From the NCBI RefSeq assembly GCF_015694735.1, contig NZ_JADQDP010000003.1, positions 372,001 through 436,000 on the forward strand: DNA of 64,000 nucleotides, written 5' to 3'. The stretch is from Hymenobacter properus (GTDB lineage Bacteria; Bacteroidota; Bacteroidia; Cytophagales; Hymenobacteraceae). Numbering within the stretch: the stretch's first letter is position 1; each line of letters starts with the position of its first letter. The notes beneath the pieces are model-generated. The model was not told the DNA's origin, did not search any database, and worked only from the letters and a program-made list of their open reading frames with translations. Positions 25,745-33,991 of the stretch are shown here, piece after piece. Both the position numbers and the translations under genes were made by a program.

Positions 25745-27013
25745 CTATTCCGCCAGGGCTTGCGAAAGCTCGGCCGCGGTTTGGCGGCCGTGGCGGCGGT
25801 CGAGCCAGTTCATGACGGGCGTGGCCAGCATGCCGTGCACCGTGATGGACAGCAGCATGGTGAAGGCCAGCACGGCCCAAATCTGGCGGGCCTGTGGGAA
25901 GTCGGCCTCGCCCAGCGCATAGGCCACGTAGAAAACCGAGCCGATGCCCCGAATGCCGAAAAAGGAAATCACGGCCCGCTCGGCCAGGTTCACCCGCGAC
26001 GACCGGATGAGCGTGAGCATGCCGCCCAGCGGACGCAACACCAACACCAGCAGCACTCCCAGCGCCGCGCCCGGCCAGGTGAGCGCGCGCAGCAGCCCGT
26101 CGGCAATGGCGGCGCCCAGCAGCAGCAAAATCACCACGATGAAAAGCCGCTCCATCTGGTCGGTGAAGGCGTGCATGAGGCGGTGGTACTCGTGCTTGCG
26201 CTCGCGGCTGCGCAACGTGATGGCGGCAATGAATACGGCCAGAAACCCGTAGCCGTGCAGCAGCTCCGTGACGGCGTAGGACGTGAGCGTGACCGCCAGC
26301 GCCACAAACCCGTAGCCTTCGGTTTTGATGCTGACGCGCTTGGGCAGGTTGAATATCAGGTACGCCAGCACCTGCCCCGACAGCCACCCCAGCAGCACGC
26401 CCATGCCCACGCGGTAGCCCACGTCCATCCACAGCCAGTGCAGCAGCCGTTCGCTCAGCGGCACGGCGGTGGGCAGCAGCGCCAGGGCCAGGTACACAAA
26501 GGGAAAAGCCAGGCCGTCGTTCAAGCCCGCTTCGCCGGTCAGGGCAAAGCGCACATTGTCTTCGCGGCCCTCGCCGGGGTCGCCCACCTGCACGTCGCCG
26601 GCCAGCACGGGGTCGGTGGGGGCCAGGGCGGCGGCCAGCAGCAGCGCCGAGGCCGGGGCCAGCCCCAGTAGCCAGTGCCCCGCCAGCGCCAGCCCGGCAA
26701 TGATGAACACCATGAGCACGAGCACCAGCAGCAGCGGCGAGCGCCAGGTGCGGAGCGAAAACGCCCGGTCAATCTTCAGTCCCGTGCCCGTGAGGGCCAC
26801 AATCACGCACAGCTCCGAGAGGTGCTTCACGAAGACCGGGTGCGCCAGCGGGTCGGCCGGGGGCAGGTGCAGCGGCAGGCTGCACACTCCCAGCCCCAGC
26901 AAGATGTAGAGGATGGGGTACGAAAGCGGGTAGCGCTCCAGCAACGACGGCAGCCAGGCCACCCCCAGGATGGCCACGCCGAGCAGCAGCAGCGCAATGG
27001 TGTAGTAGGGCAT
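25745..27013 (-). CDS. cation:proton antiporter (CPA1/NhaP type)
   Basis: A 422-residue integral membrane protein with about twelve hydrophobic segments. The substrate site ALAPTDPVLAGDVQVG (TDP motif in helix 5) and GLNDGLAFPFVYLALAL (the ND pair of helix 6) are the hallmarks of CPA1 Na+(K+)/H+ antiporters. Later motifs are FLAVFIAAITLRSRERKHEYH and FFGIRGIGSVFYVAYAL. It should exchange Na+ or K+ for H+ across the inner membrane, helping pH and salt homeostasis. It lies 180 bp upstream of the K+ channel gene on the same strand, so a joint role in cation balance is plausible. Confidence 0.9.
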   Translation of the reverse strand: MPYYTIALLLLGVAILGVAWLPSLLERYPLSYPILYILLGLGVCSLPLHLPPADPLAHPVFVKHLSELCVIVALTGTGLKIDRAFSLRTWRSPLLLVLVLMVFIIAGLALAGHWLLGLAPASALLLAAALAPTDPVLAGDVQVGDPGEGREDNVRFALTGEAGLNDGLAFPFVYLALALLPTAVPLSERLLHWLWMDVGYRVGMGVLLGWLSGQVLAYLIFNLPKRVSIKTEGYGFVALAVTLTSYAVTELLHGYGFLAVFIAAITLRSRERKHEYHRLMHAFTDQMERLFIVVILLLLGAAIADGLLRALTWPGAALGVLLVLVLRPLGGMLTLIRSSRVNLAERAVISFFGIRGIGSVFYVAYALGEADFPQARQIWAVLAFTMLLSITVHGMLATPVMNWLDRRHGRQTAAELSQALAE

Positions 27014-27110
27014 GAACGAGGAGCACCCGCAGCCCGCAGCGAAGCCGCGGCCGCCGATGATGGTGATACCTCATCCATACGGCCCTACCAACATTAGAGC
27101 CGGGCCGCTG

Positions 27111-27824
27111 CTACTCCGGCGCTGCGGCCGGAGCCGCGGCCGCCTTGGCCTTGTCGGCGGCTTTTTTGGCGTTCGCAGCGTCTACATAGGCTTTGAACAG
27201 CTCGCGCCAGTTGCGGCCGTGGGTGTTCAAGTAGGCCTCGTTTTTGTTTTTATAGATTTCAAACACGGCCGAAATCTCTTTCATGTTCTTAAAATCCACG
27301 GCCTGCTCCCGCGCCTGCTTCAGGTTGGCCACAATGACGGCCTCCTCCGTGGGCGTCAGGTCGGGCACGATGGATTTGTAGCCGTTCAGCGTGAAAGCCA
27401 CCTTGCCGATGGTGTACTTGTCGAGCACGGCCTCCACCTGCTCGGGCGTGAGCTGCTGGCGCAGGCCGGCCATCAGATTGTCGTGAATGCTTTTCGGCAT
27501 GGCCGACACCGTGATGAGCGTCCGGTCCATGGTGCTCAGCGGCTGGCCGGTGCCGGGGTTGAGGCCGGCCGGGGTTTCGGTATAGGGGTGCGCGTTGTGG
27601 TACTCCCGAATGGCCGCCAGGTGCGTGGAAATGACCTGCTGCACGGCCGCCTCCTTTTTGGCGTCTTTCAGCTGGAGCGCCGCCGTCCACTCGGCGGCTT
27701 TCTTGGCAGCTTCCGGGTCGGCCACGGCCTGGGCGACGCCGGGCGTGGCCTGGCCGTGGGCTACCGAAATAGCTCTTACCCCTAGGCTCAGCAGCAGGGC
27801 GGCGGTCTTAATACGTTTGTTCAT
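27111..27824 (-). CDS. DUF3826 domain-containing secreted protein
   Basis: A 237-residue protein with a signal peptide (residues 1-25, ending HGQ) and a single helical domain. Recognisable segments are AAEWTAALQLKDAKKEAAVQQVISTHLAAIREYHN, LTPEQVEAVLDKYTIGKVAFTLNGYKSIVPDLTPTEEAVI and FEIYKNKNEAYLNTHGRNWRELFKAYVD, which I recognise as DUF3826, common next to polysaccharide-utilisation genes in Bacteroidota. The C-terminus is an Ala/Lys-rich tail. Function not known. No SusCD pair is in this window. Confidence 0.82.
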   Translation of the reverse strand: MNKRIKTAALLLSLGVRAISVAHGQATPGVAQAVADPEAAKKAAEWTAALQLKDAKKEAAVQQVISTHLAAIREYHNAHPYTETPAGLNPGTGQPLSTMDRTLITVSAMPKSIHDNLMAGLRQQLTPEQVEAVLDKYTIGKVAFTLNGYKSIVPDLTPTEEAVIVANLKQAREQAVDFKNMKEISAVFEIYKNKNEAYLNTHGRNWRELFKAYVDAANAKKAADKAKAAAAPAAAPE

Positions 27825-27887
27825 AGCAGGGAAGGACAGGCAGAGGGTGGCGGTTTTGAACGCCTAAATTACACCTCAAGGCCACCA

Positions 27888-28784
27888 CTAGCGGCCCAGG
27901 TAGCGCGCCGGCGCTACCACCCGGTACGCCGGGTCGTCGGCCAGAATGCCGCGCAGCGAAGCCACGTGCCGCGCCCCGATGATGAGCAGCTGCCGGCGCT
28001 GCCGGGTTTGCAGCTGGGTGGTCACGATGTTGGAGTACACCTTCAGGTCGCGGTTGTAGAACACCGAGATGAACTCCGCGCCCACGTACCTGGGGTTGAT
28101 GAACGCCGCGTCCACCATTTCGTCGGGCTTGAGCCGGCCTTCGGTGACGCGAGCCGGGGTGCGGTACACCAGCGTGTGCAGCTGGCGCAGGGTGGCCGGC
28201 TCATTCACCGCCCGCAGGTATTGCCCGATGGTGCTGCTGCCCGCCAGCAGCCGCTGGCCAATGGGGTCGGAAAAAGCGCGCCACTGGTCGGTGCCCTGCT
28301 TGTATAGCTCAATGTTCTTACCCTCGTGCAGGATGCTTTGCGAGGTGCCACCTGGTGCGTTCACGCAATAGATACGAGGCAGCCCGAGGCGCTTGCCCAG
28401 CGCAAACCCCAGCTGGTACACCTCGCTTCGGCCACCGGGCAGTGTGTTCAGGTCGAGCTGGCCTTGGCGGTAGCGCTGGTACAGGCTGTCGAGGCGGGTC
28501 TGGTTTTCGGGCAGGTCTTCCACCAAAATGCCGTCGGGGCGGTAGCGCTGCAGGCCGTCGAGCACGGAGCTTAGCTCGGCCTGCCGCTTGGGCGTGAGCA
28601 CGTCGGAGTTTGGATTATCAGCCTTATACAGCTGGGCCAAGTGGCTGCAGCCCAATAGCAGGATGTCGGTGGTAGCGGCCGAGGCTGGAGCAGCGGGTTG
28701 GTTTTTGGTGCCGGCGCAGGCAGCCAGGCCCGCCAACAAAACCACGCCGGCCAACATACGGCCGGGATAGAAGGTGAGCTTCAT
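27888..28784 (-). CDS. DUF5694-like lipoprotein
   Basis: A 298-residue lipoprotein (lipobox LAGLAAC near residue 22). The body begins TDILLLGCSHLAQLY, continues with LQRYRPDGILVEDLPENQT, and ends with RQLLIIGARHVASLRGILADDPAYRVVAPARYL, the arrangement of TraB/GumN-related proteins grouped as DUF5694. The HxG/GxxH-like residues in the first and last strands could form an active site, but no activity is known. The ATG at 28784 starts the signal peptide. It is tandem with the DUF3826 gene (63 bp gap). Confidence 0.75.
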   Translation of the reverse strand: MKLTFYPGRMLAGVVLLAGLAACAGTKNQPAAPASAATTDILLLGCSHLAQLYKADNPNSDVLTPKRQAELSSVLDGLQRYRPDGILVEDLPENQTRLDSLYQRYRQGQLDLNTLPGGRSEVYQLGFALGKRLGLPRIYCVNAPGGTSQSILHEGKNIELYKQGTDQWRAFSDPIGQRLLAGSSTIGQYLRAVNEPATLRQLHTLVYRTPARVTEGRLKPDEMVDAAFINPRYVGAEFISVFYNRDLKVYSNIVTTQLQTRQRRQLLIIGARHVASLRGILADDPAYRVVAPARYLGR

Positions 28785-29256
28785 GCAGGAATGGAAAGCA
28801 ACGGGTAGCGAAAGGTCGCGCAAGCTACTGCCCGGCCATTCTTTTCACCTGCTCTCCTAGCGCCCAGCCGGCGTCAAAGGCGGTAGCGGCCCGACACTAG
28901 GCGCACGCCCCCAAACGCCACCTGATTCCGGTAGGGGCTTTGCAAGCCAGCCTGCCAACCCCAAGCCCCTGCACCGGCCACCCGAGCAGCGGCTTAGCGC
29001 AGGAGGTTTTCCGGGGTTGCGGCCACCGTCTGAATGACGTAGCCGGAGCTTCCGGCCTGGGCCGCCGTGGTGGTGCCTTGGACCACACTAGCCACCCCCA
29101 GCACCGAGGGCAAAGCAGCGAGGGAAGCTCAGGGGCTCTATTTATCGATGCGAAACCGGCAGCATGCTCGACAGCCTGATTATAAACAAATATTATTTTT
29201 TATATTTAATGCAAATCCTGCTGTTTCACGTTTTTGCTTCCTGTCAGCTCTGCTTT
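28785..29256. other. intergenic stretch with a possible gene remnant
   Basis: No full gene is supported. On the minus strand, 28994-29128 reads as an in-frame fragment with coding-like codon use (ASLAALPSVLGVASVVQGT...GYVIQTVAATPENLLR, then TAA) but is closed upstream by TGA. It might be the tail of a decayed exported protein, or chance. The last about 70 bp before the cupin gene are strikingly AT-rich and probably hold its promoter. Confidence 0.35.
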
Positions 29257-29808
29257 ATGAAACGCCGCACCTTCTTCGCCTTGCCGCTGGCCTTGCCCGC
29301 CGTGCCCTCTCTGGCCGCTGTATTATCGGGGGGCGAGGATGGACCAGCCACCGGCATCCTGGTGCCCGCGGGCCAAGACCGTTTCGGCAAAAGCTTCACC
29401 TTCCTGGGCGCACACTTCGACCTGAAGGTATCGGGGAAGGACTGCAACGGGGCCATGAGCATCTACGACACCACGCGCTTCGAAAAAGTTGGCCCCGCGC
29501 TGCACACGCACACCAACCTCGACGAATGGTTTTTCGTGACGGCCGGCGAGTTCAAGTTCCAGGTTGGCGCCGAGTTATTCCACCTGAAGGCGGGCGACTC
29601 GCTGTTTGGGCCGCGCAACGTGCCCCACGCCTTCGTGAAAACCAGCGAGGGCCCCGCCCGGCTCGTCATCATGCACGCCCCGGCCGGCACCATGGAAACC
29701 TACTTCGCCGAGGCCCGCCAGCTGCAAAACCCTACCCAGGCCGAGCGCGACGCCCTCATGCGCAAGCACGGCATGCTGCCCGCCGGCCCGCGCCTCTCGC
29801 CGGACTAA
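29257..29808 (+). CDS. cupin domain-containing exported protein
   Basis: A 183-residue protein with an N-terminal export signal containing KRRTFF followed by a hydrophobic stretch (possible Tat signal). The cupin core has motif 1 GPALHTHTNLDEWFFVTAGEF (HxH...E metal ligands) and motif 2 GDSLFGPRNVPHAF (His ligand), as in small metal-binding cupins such as quercetinase-like or isomerase-like proteins. Function unknown. The ATG at 29257 starts the signal; the frame is open to 29164 through AT-rich DNA. Confidence 0.85.
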   Translation: MKRRTFFALPLALPAVPSLAAVLSGGEDGPATGILVPAGQDRFGKSFTFLGAHFDLKVSGKDCNGAMSIYDTTRFEKVGPALHTHTNLDEWFFVTAGEFKFQVGAELFHLKAGDSLFGPRNVPHAFVKTSEGPARLVIMHAPAGTMETYFAEARQLQNPTQAERDALMRKHGMLPAGPRLSPD

Positions 29809-29841
29809 GGGCGCGAGGCGCGGCTTTGGCCGCTGGCCATA

Positions 29842-30405
29842 CTAATGGTGCTGCGCCCCGGTGCGCAAGGCCAGGGCGTGCGCATGATGCTCCCGCACCA
29901 CCTGGCGCATCCGGCCCAGCCATTCGCGGTACTCGGCATCCTGGGCACTGTCGTAGGCCATATCAAATAGCTTAACCGCCATGGCGTGGTCGTTCACCAT
30001 CATGGTGGTGTAGCGCCGGTCTACCTCGGCGGCGCTCATGTGCTGGAGGCTGTCCACTTTCAATTGCTGCTCGCGCATCATGGTATCGGGCGGCACCAGC
30101 CCTTTGCGCCGCATCAGCTCCCGGTACTCGTTGTTTATGGCCGTGTGCTGCTTCACCATTTGGTTGGCGTAATCCCTGACACGGGGCTCGGTGGCTCGTT
30201 GGGCGGCAATTTTGCCCAGCTCCACCTCCATGATGCCGGCACAGCCAGCCAGCGGCATGAAGAAGCGAGCGAAGTGGTCGAGCGGGTCGGCGGACCCTTG
30301 TGGGGGTGCGGCGGCGGCGGTGGTCTGGTTCGTTTTTTCGTTGTTGCAGCCATTTAGCTGCAGCAAGCACGCCAGGAAAAGCGGGGCAAAATATCGGCTG
30401 TTCAT
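29842..30405 (-). CDS. DUF4142 domain-containing lipoprotein
   Basis: A 187-residue lipoprotein (lipobox LQLNGC near residue 20) with a helical ferritin-like DUF4142 domain: EVELGKIAAQRATEPRVRDYANQMVKQHTAINNEYRELMRRKGL and LFDMAYDSAQDAEYREWLGRMRQVVREHHAHALAL. The pattern of ExG...A...V+..A..M..[DH]H is typical. These are periplasmic proteins often seen in stress loci. The C-terminal HHAHA.. and final HH are His-rich. Convergent with the cupin gene (33 bp apart). Confidence 0.85.
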   Translation of the reverse strand: MNSRYFAPLFLACLLQLNGCNNEKTNQTTAAAAPPQGSADPLDHFARFFMPLAGCAGIMEVELGKIAAQRATEPRVRDYANQMVKQHTAINNEYRELMRRKGLVPPDTMMREQQLKVDSLQHMSAAEVDRRYTTMMVNDHAMAVKLFDMAYDSAQDAEYREWLGRMRQVVREHHAHALALRTGAQHH

Positions 30406-30542
30406 AAGCAGGGATACAGGCAAAGGAGCTTGAAGGCCGAATATATTGCCATACTTGCGTAATCAGCAAGCCCCTTTATTCCTGTGCCGCCTGCCTTCAC
30501 GGCCGTGGCGGCTGAAGAAGCTAAGACGGCTGCAAATGCACC

Positions 30543-31238
30543 TCAACGCCGTGTGCTGTCTTTCAGCACGCAGCTGATTTGGCCGTTGGGGTTCAGGGCA
30601 AATTCCTTTACTACCACATCGGTGTGCTCGTAGGCCAGAATGCTGCCGTCGGGCCGGACGTCGCGCGGGGAAATGGCGTTGTGAGCGGTGGTTGTGGTGC
30701 GCAGCCGTCCGTCTTTCCCCAGCCGCATCGTGCTGCGCGCCTGCCAGTCGCCGTCGGCGCCGCCGGAGGCCACTTGCTTTATGTCGAGCAGCCTTCTTTC
30801 TCCGTTGTCGAAGGTCAGGTAGTACAGCTCCTCGCAGCAGTCTTCGTGCCGGTGCAGCCACGACACCAGAAAAAAGCCCTGGCAGGCCACGGTATCCAAA
30901 GCAAATATGTCGTCGTAGCGCGAGTAACTGCCGAAGCTGCGTTGCAGCCGCGATACCTGAACCACCAGCCGCGCAACAAATGCCGAATCTAGCCGCCGGG
31001 CTGGCGCTGGCTCCAGCTTGGCAAGTCGGTAGATAGGAAGCTTGCAGCTGATGCCTGGCCGAAAGGCCGGCAGTGGCTTCCTCACGCTGTCCTCTGACCT
31101 GGCCGCTGTGGCTACGGGCGGGGTGCCGGAGCCAGCCGCCTGACTCTTTTCCTGTGGTGCTGCATTGCAACCGGCTACCAACAGGGCCGACACCAATTGC
31201 CACCCGGCCCCCTTGCAGCTACTCCGGAAAGAATTCAT
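30543..31238 (-). CDS. hypothetical lipoprotein
   Basis: A 231-residue protein with a lipoprotein-type signal (LLVAGCNAAP, Cys near residue 24) and no family I recognise. The body has CKLPIYRLAKLEPAPARRLDSAFVARLV, SYSRYDDIFALDTVACQGFFLVSWLHRHEDCCEELYYLTFD and a C-terminal TTTTAHNAISPRDVRPDGSILAYEHTD, suggesting a small beta-rich periplasmic domain. The cysteines in the middle (VACQ, EDCCEE) may form disulfides. Single gene between the DUF4142 gene and the SDR gene. Confidence 0.6.
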   Translation of the reverse strand: MNSFRSSCKGAGWQLVSALLVAGCNAAPQEKSQAAGSGTPPVATAARSEDSVRKPLPAFRPGISCKLPIYRLAKLEPAPARRLDSAFVARLVVQVSRLQRSFGSYSRYDDIFALDTVACQGFFLVSWLHRHEDCCEELYYLTFDNGERRLLDIKQVASGGADGDWQARSTMRLGKDGRLRTTTTAHNAISPRDVRPDGSILAYEHTDVVVKEFALNPNGQISCVLKDSTRR

Positions 31239-31299
31239 GCCGCAAGCTACAGCCCCTCCCGCTACTCCGGGGCCATAGCCCCTGGGTACCTAGGCTCCA

Positions 31300-31336
31300 A
31301 AAACAAACCAGCCGCTACCTAAGCGGCAGCGGCTGG
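31300..31336 (-). terminator. intrinsic terminator of the SDR gene
   Basis: Stem CCAGCCGCT/AGCGGCTGG (31308-31316 with 31328-31336), followed on the minus strand by TTTGTTTTTGG. The same stem sequence recurs near 34.4 kb. Confidence 0.8.
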
Positions 31337-31360
31337 GTATCATGCCGGCGGGACGCGCCC

Positions 31361-32218
31361 CTAAACAGTAGCCGGCTCGGCAAAGCCCGTAGCCACAGTC
31401 ACGTGCTTCCACTGCGCCATATCTTCTTGCAAGGCCTTGATTTTGGCGTTGGCCATGTCGTAGGCGTCCTGGCCCAGCAGCAGGTGCAGGGGCGGGTTGG
31501 GCGCCGCGGCCACGGCTATGATGGCGGCAACGGCCTTCACCGGGTCGCCGGGCTGGCTGCCTCTGATTTGCTGGAGGTGCACCGCTTCCGACTCGCGCAC
31601 CAGCGTGTAGGCATCCAGCTGATTTTCGGGCGTGCGCAGCGAGCCAGAATCCAGGAAGTTGGTGCGGAAGTAGCCCGGCTCCACCAGCGTAACCTTCACG
31701 CCAAAGGGCGCTACCTCGGCCGCCAGCGACTCCGACAGCCCTTCCACGGCAAACTTGGTGGCGCAGTAAATGCCCCAACCGGGGAAGCTGCCCATAATGC
31801 CGGCAATGGACGAGAAGTTGAGAATGTGTCCGCTTCCCTGCTGGCGCAGCTGCGGCAGGGCCTGCCGCACCACGTTGAGCGTGCCAAACACGTTTACTTC
31901 AAAATTGGCCCGGGCTTCGGCATCGGATAGCTCTTCGAGGCTGCCGAGCTGGCCGTAGCCCGCGTTATTGGCCACCACATCGATGCGCCCAAATTGCGCC
32001 ACCGTGGCCGCGATGGCCTCCCGCACGCTGGCCTCGCTGGCCAGCTCCACGGCCAGGGGCAGGAAATCGTCGGCTTCGGGGCCAGCGGCCTGGCGCAGCT
32101 CGGCCACGTTGCGGGAGGTAGCGGCTACCTGGTGGCCCTGCTGCCGCAGCTGCTTCACCAGTTCGAGCCCGAAGCCTTTGGAGGCACCGGTAATAAACCA
32201 CACTTTTTGCTTTTCCAT
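31361..32218 (-). CDS. SDR family oxidoreductase
   Basis: A 285-residue classical short-chain dehydrogenase/reductase. The nucleotide-binding motif TGASKGFG is at residues 10-17, NNAG follows in VVANNAGYGQL, the catalytic Ser lies in NFSSIAG, and the YxxxK motif in WGIYCATKFAVEGL. No Asp after strand 2 (ATSRNVAEL with Arg), which suggests NADP(H) preference. The substrate is unknown. It lies 92 bp downstream of an AraC-type regulator on the same strand, and two direct repeats lie in its upstream region, so the AraC protein probably controls it in response to a small effector. Confidence 0.9.
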   Translation of the reverse strand: MEKQKVWFITGASKGFGLELVKQLRQQGHQVAATSRNVAELRQAAGPEADDFLPLAVELASEASVREAIAATVAQFGRIDVVANNAGYGQLGSLEELSDAEARANFEVNVFGTLNVVRQALPQLRQQGSGHILNFSSIAGIMGSFPGWGIYCATKFAVEGLSESLAAEVAPFGVKVTLVEPGYFRTNFLDSGSLRTPENQLDAYTLVRESEAVHLQQIRGSQPGDPVKAVAAIIAVAAAPNPPLHLLLGQDAYDMANAKIKALQEDMAQWKHVTVATGFAEPATV

Positions 32219-32277
32219 GGGGTTGTTTTTGGGTTGCTGATTGACTCTGCAAAGGTCCGCCGGCCGTTCAGGCCACT

Positions 32278-32316
32278 GCTTACCAAATTCAAGCCGATGC
32301 TTACCAAATTCAAACC
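32278..32316 (-). promoter_or_regulatory. two direct repeats, candidate AraC operator in front of the SDR gene
   Basis: GCTTACCAAATTCAAGCC (32278-32295) and GCTTACCAAATTCAAACC (32299-32316) are spaced exactly 21 bp, two helical turns, as in AraC-family half-sites. A third copy lies before the regulator gene at 33221. A -7-like GACCTTTG (minus strand, 32250-32257) follows. The distal copy overlaps the last codons of the regulator gene. Confidence 0.65.
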
Positions 32317-33212
32317 AAGCGGAAAGCCGAGGGCGTCTGGCCGGTTTGCTTTTTGAAAAAGTAGTTGAAGTGGGCCGGCTCGTCGAAGCCCAGGCTGTAG
32401 CCCACCTCGGCAATGTTCCAGTCGGTGTGGCGCAGCAGGGCCCGGGCCTCGGCGGCGAGGCGGTCGGCAATGTGAGCGGTGGTGGTTTTGCCAGTGGTGT
32501 CGCGTACGCAGCGGTTGAGGTGGTTGACGTGCACCGCCAGCTGCCGGGCGAAGTCGCTGGCCGAGCGCAACCCCAGCCGGTGGGCCGGCGACTCGATGGG
32601 AAACTGCCGCTCCAACAGCTCGCTGAACACGGCTGCGAGGCGCGACTTGGCGTCGGGGTGCTGGTAGCGGGTGGTGGAGGGGCGCAGCTTCAGGGCGTAG
32701 TGCACCAGCTCGGCCGCGTAGTTGCGCAGCAGGTCGTATTTCAGCGCATAATCAGATTCGATTTCGGCCAGCATCTTCTCAAACAGCGCGCTCACCTCCT
32801 GGTCCTGGGCGGCGGTGAGGGCGTAGGCCGGGTCGCCGCCGGGCCGGAAAAGCGGCAGGTCGAGCAGGCCCTGGCCGCCCGGCGCGTTCAGAAACTCCTC
32901 GCGGAAGATGCAGAAATACCCAGTGGTGTCGTCGGCCAGGGGCTGCCAGGTGTAGGGCACCTGGGGGTTGAAGAACATGAGCGTGGGCCCGTCTATCTGC
33001 AGGCTCTTGTCGGCGTAGTGGTAGGCGTTGTGGCCGCGAATGAGGGTAATCTTGTAGTAGTCGCGGCGGCTGTACTGCTTGGGCTGGGCACCGGGCGCCA
33101 GCGAGTCTTCCAGCCGAAACACATTGGCCTGCCCCGCCTCAGGCTGCAAACTAGCCGGCAGCTCCTTGAAGTAGTACTGGTAAAACTCGGGGATGCTTTC
33201 GGCCTTCGACAT
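32310..33212 (-). CDS. AraC family transcriptional regulator
   Basis: A 300-residue regulator: an N-terminal cupin-like effector domain (YYKITLIRGHNAYHYADKSLQIDGPTLMFFNPQVPYTW) and a C-terminal double helix-turn-helix at about 190-300 (RSASDFARQLAVHVNHLNRCVRDTTGKTTTAHI..., then NIAEVGYSLGFDEPAHFNYFFKKQTGQTPSAFR, the classic AraC signature). It resembles the regulators found beside short-chain dehydrogenases and aldo-keto reductases in Bacteroidota. The stop codon lies within the distal operator-like repeat, 92 bp before the SDR start, and another repeat precedes its own start codon, consistent with autoregulation. Confidence 0.9.
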   Translation of the reverse strand: MSKAESIPEFYQYYFKELPASLQPEAGQANVFRLEDSLAPGAQPKQYSRRDYYKITLIRGHNAYHYADKSLQIDGPTLMFFNPQVPYTWQPLADDTTGYFCIFREEFLNAPGGQGLLDLPLFRPGGDPAYALTAAQDQEVSALFEKMLAEIESDYALKYDLLRNYAAELVHYALKLRPSTTRYQHPDAKSRLAAVFSELLERQFPIESPAHRLGLRSASDFARQLAVHVNHLNRCVRDTTGKTTTAHIADRLAAEARALLRHTDWNIAEVGYSLGFDEPAHFNYFFKKQTGQTPSAFRLV

Positions 33213-33220
33213 GCCGCGAA

Positions 33221-33237
33221 GTTACCAAATTCAAGCC
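33221..33237 (-). promoter_or_regulatory. third copy of the AraC-site repeat, before the regulator gene
   Basis: GTTACCAAATTCAAGCC, matching the two copies near 32.3 kb in 16 bases, placed 8 bp upstream of the regulator's start codon. Likely autoregulatory half-site. Confidence 0.6.
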
Positions 33238-33260
33238 AACACGGGAAGTGAGTTGCACGG

Positions 33261-33374
33261 CCCCACCCCCGCCGCCCCCGGCACCGCCGCGGCTGAACGA
33301 TGCTTCGTGTTTCTCGCCATTCCGCGCGAGCGACCCCAAACCCACCCCCGCCGCTCCCGGGGCGAAGCGGCTTA
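33261..33374. repeat. direct repeat copy A, flanking the SUKH-3 gene
   Basis: C-rich stretch (CCCCACCCCCGCCGCCCCCG) followed by CCGCGGCTGAACGATGCTTC, GTGTTTCT, a variable part, and a GCCGCT...AGCGGC hairpin. It matches copy B on the other side of the SUKH gene at roughly four positions in five, with GATGCTTCGTGTTTCT identical. Confidence 0.75.
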
Positions 33375-33380
33375 GTGATA

Positions 33381-33839
33381 CTACTCTGGTATCTCCTTTA
33401 TCCGCTCCCGCTGATTCGAGCTGATAACCTCAATGGCTTCGGCTCCGCTGTTGCCGATGAAGCATAAGAAGTCATCAAAGCCGCCGTACACTCGGCCCGC
33501 TTCGTCCATGAACAGTAACATGTGGTTGCTGTAGGCTTGACCAATGGCACAGAACTTCGTCTGGCCGATTCGGCGAGTATAATCTTCCGTCACCCAGCGC
33601 GAATCGAAGCCAGAACTGGCGTTGCACGCATCCAAGTCGATGGTGTCGGAGCTACCGTCTTCCCGCTTAAACCTTATCAGGAGGTCGCCAAACTCAGCCA
33701 GAAAATCAGCTACTGCGGGAAACCAGTCATAGCCCTCACCGCTCAGAAAAGCGCGGTACTTGATGGTCCACTCCTTTCGCCCAACCTCCCAGCCGGCTTG
33801 GGTTAGGTATGCAAGCGTGGAAGGTGAGAAGTTATACAT
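33381..33839 (-). CDS. SUKH-3 domain-containing immunity protein
   Basis: A 152-residue protein matching the SUKH-3 immunity family: TLAYLTQAGWEVGRKEWTIKYR at the start, then GYDWFPAVADFLAEFGDLLIRF and CAIGQAYSNHMLLFMDEAGRVYGGFDDFLCFIG, in which the GxAYS and GRVYGG segments are typical. SUKH proteins neutralise polymorphic or contact-dependent toxins. No toxin gene is next to it, so it is an orphan immunity gene here, protecting against toxins of other strains. It is bracketed by two direct repeats and begins the lower-GC island. Confidence 0.8.
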   Translation of the reverse strand: MYNFSPSTLAYLTQAGWEVGRKEWTIKYRAFLSGEGYDWFPAVADFLAEFGDLLIRFKREDGSSDTIDLDACNASSGFDSRWVTEDYTRRIGQTKFCAIGQAYSNHMLLFMDEAGRVYGGFDDFLCFIGNSGAEAIEVISSNQRERIKEIPE

Positions 33840-33858
33840 ACCCGAAACTTACGAATAG

Positions 33859-33980
33859 CCCCAACCCCACCCCGCCGCCCCCGGTCCCGCCGCGGCTGAG
33901 CGATGCTTCGTGTTTCTACCTAATGGCGCGAGCCACCTCAACACCACCCCAGCCGCCCCCGGGGCGAAGGCGACTGAAGA
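33859..33980. repeat. direct repeat copy B, flanking the SUKH-3 gene
   Basis: Second copy of the element at 33261: CCCCACCCCGCCGCCCCCGG, then CCGCGGCTGAGCGATGCTTC, GTGTTTCT, a variable segment and a C-rich hairpin region. Together with copy A it brackets the SUKH-3 gene. Confidence 0.75.
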
Positions 33981-33991
33981 AGCTTAAGGCC

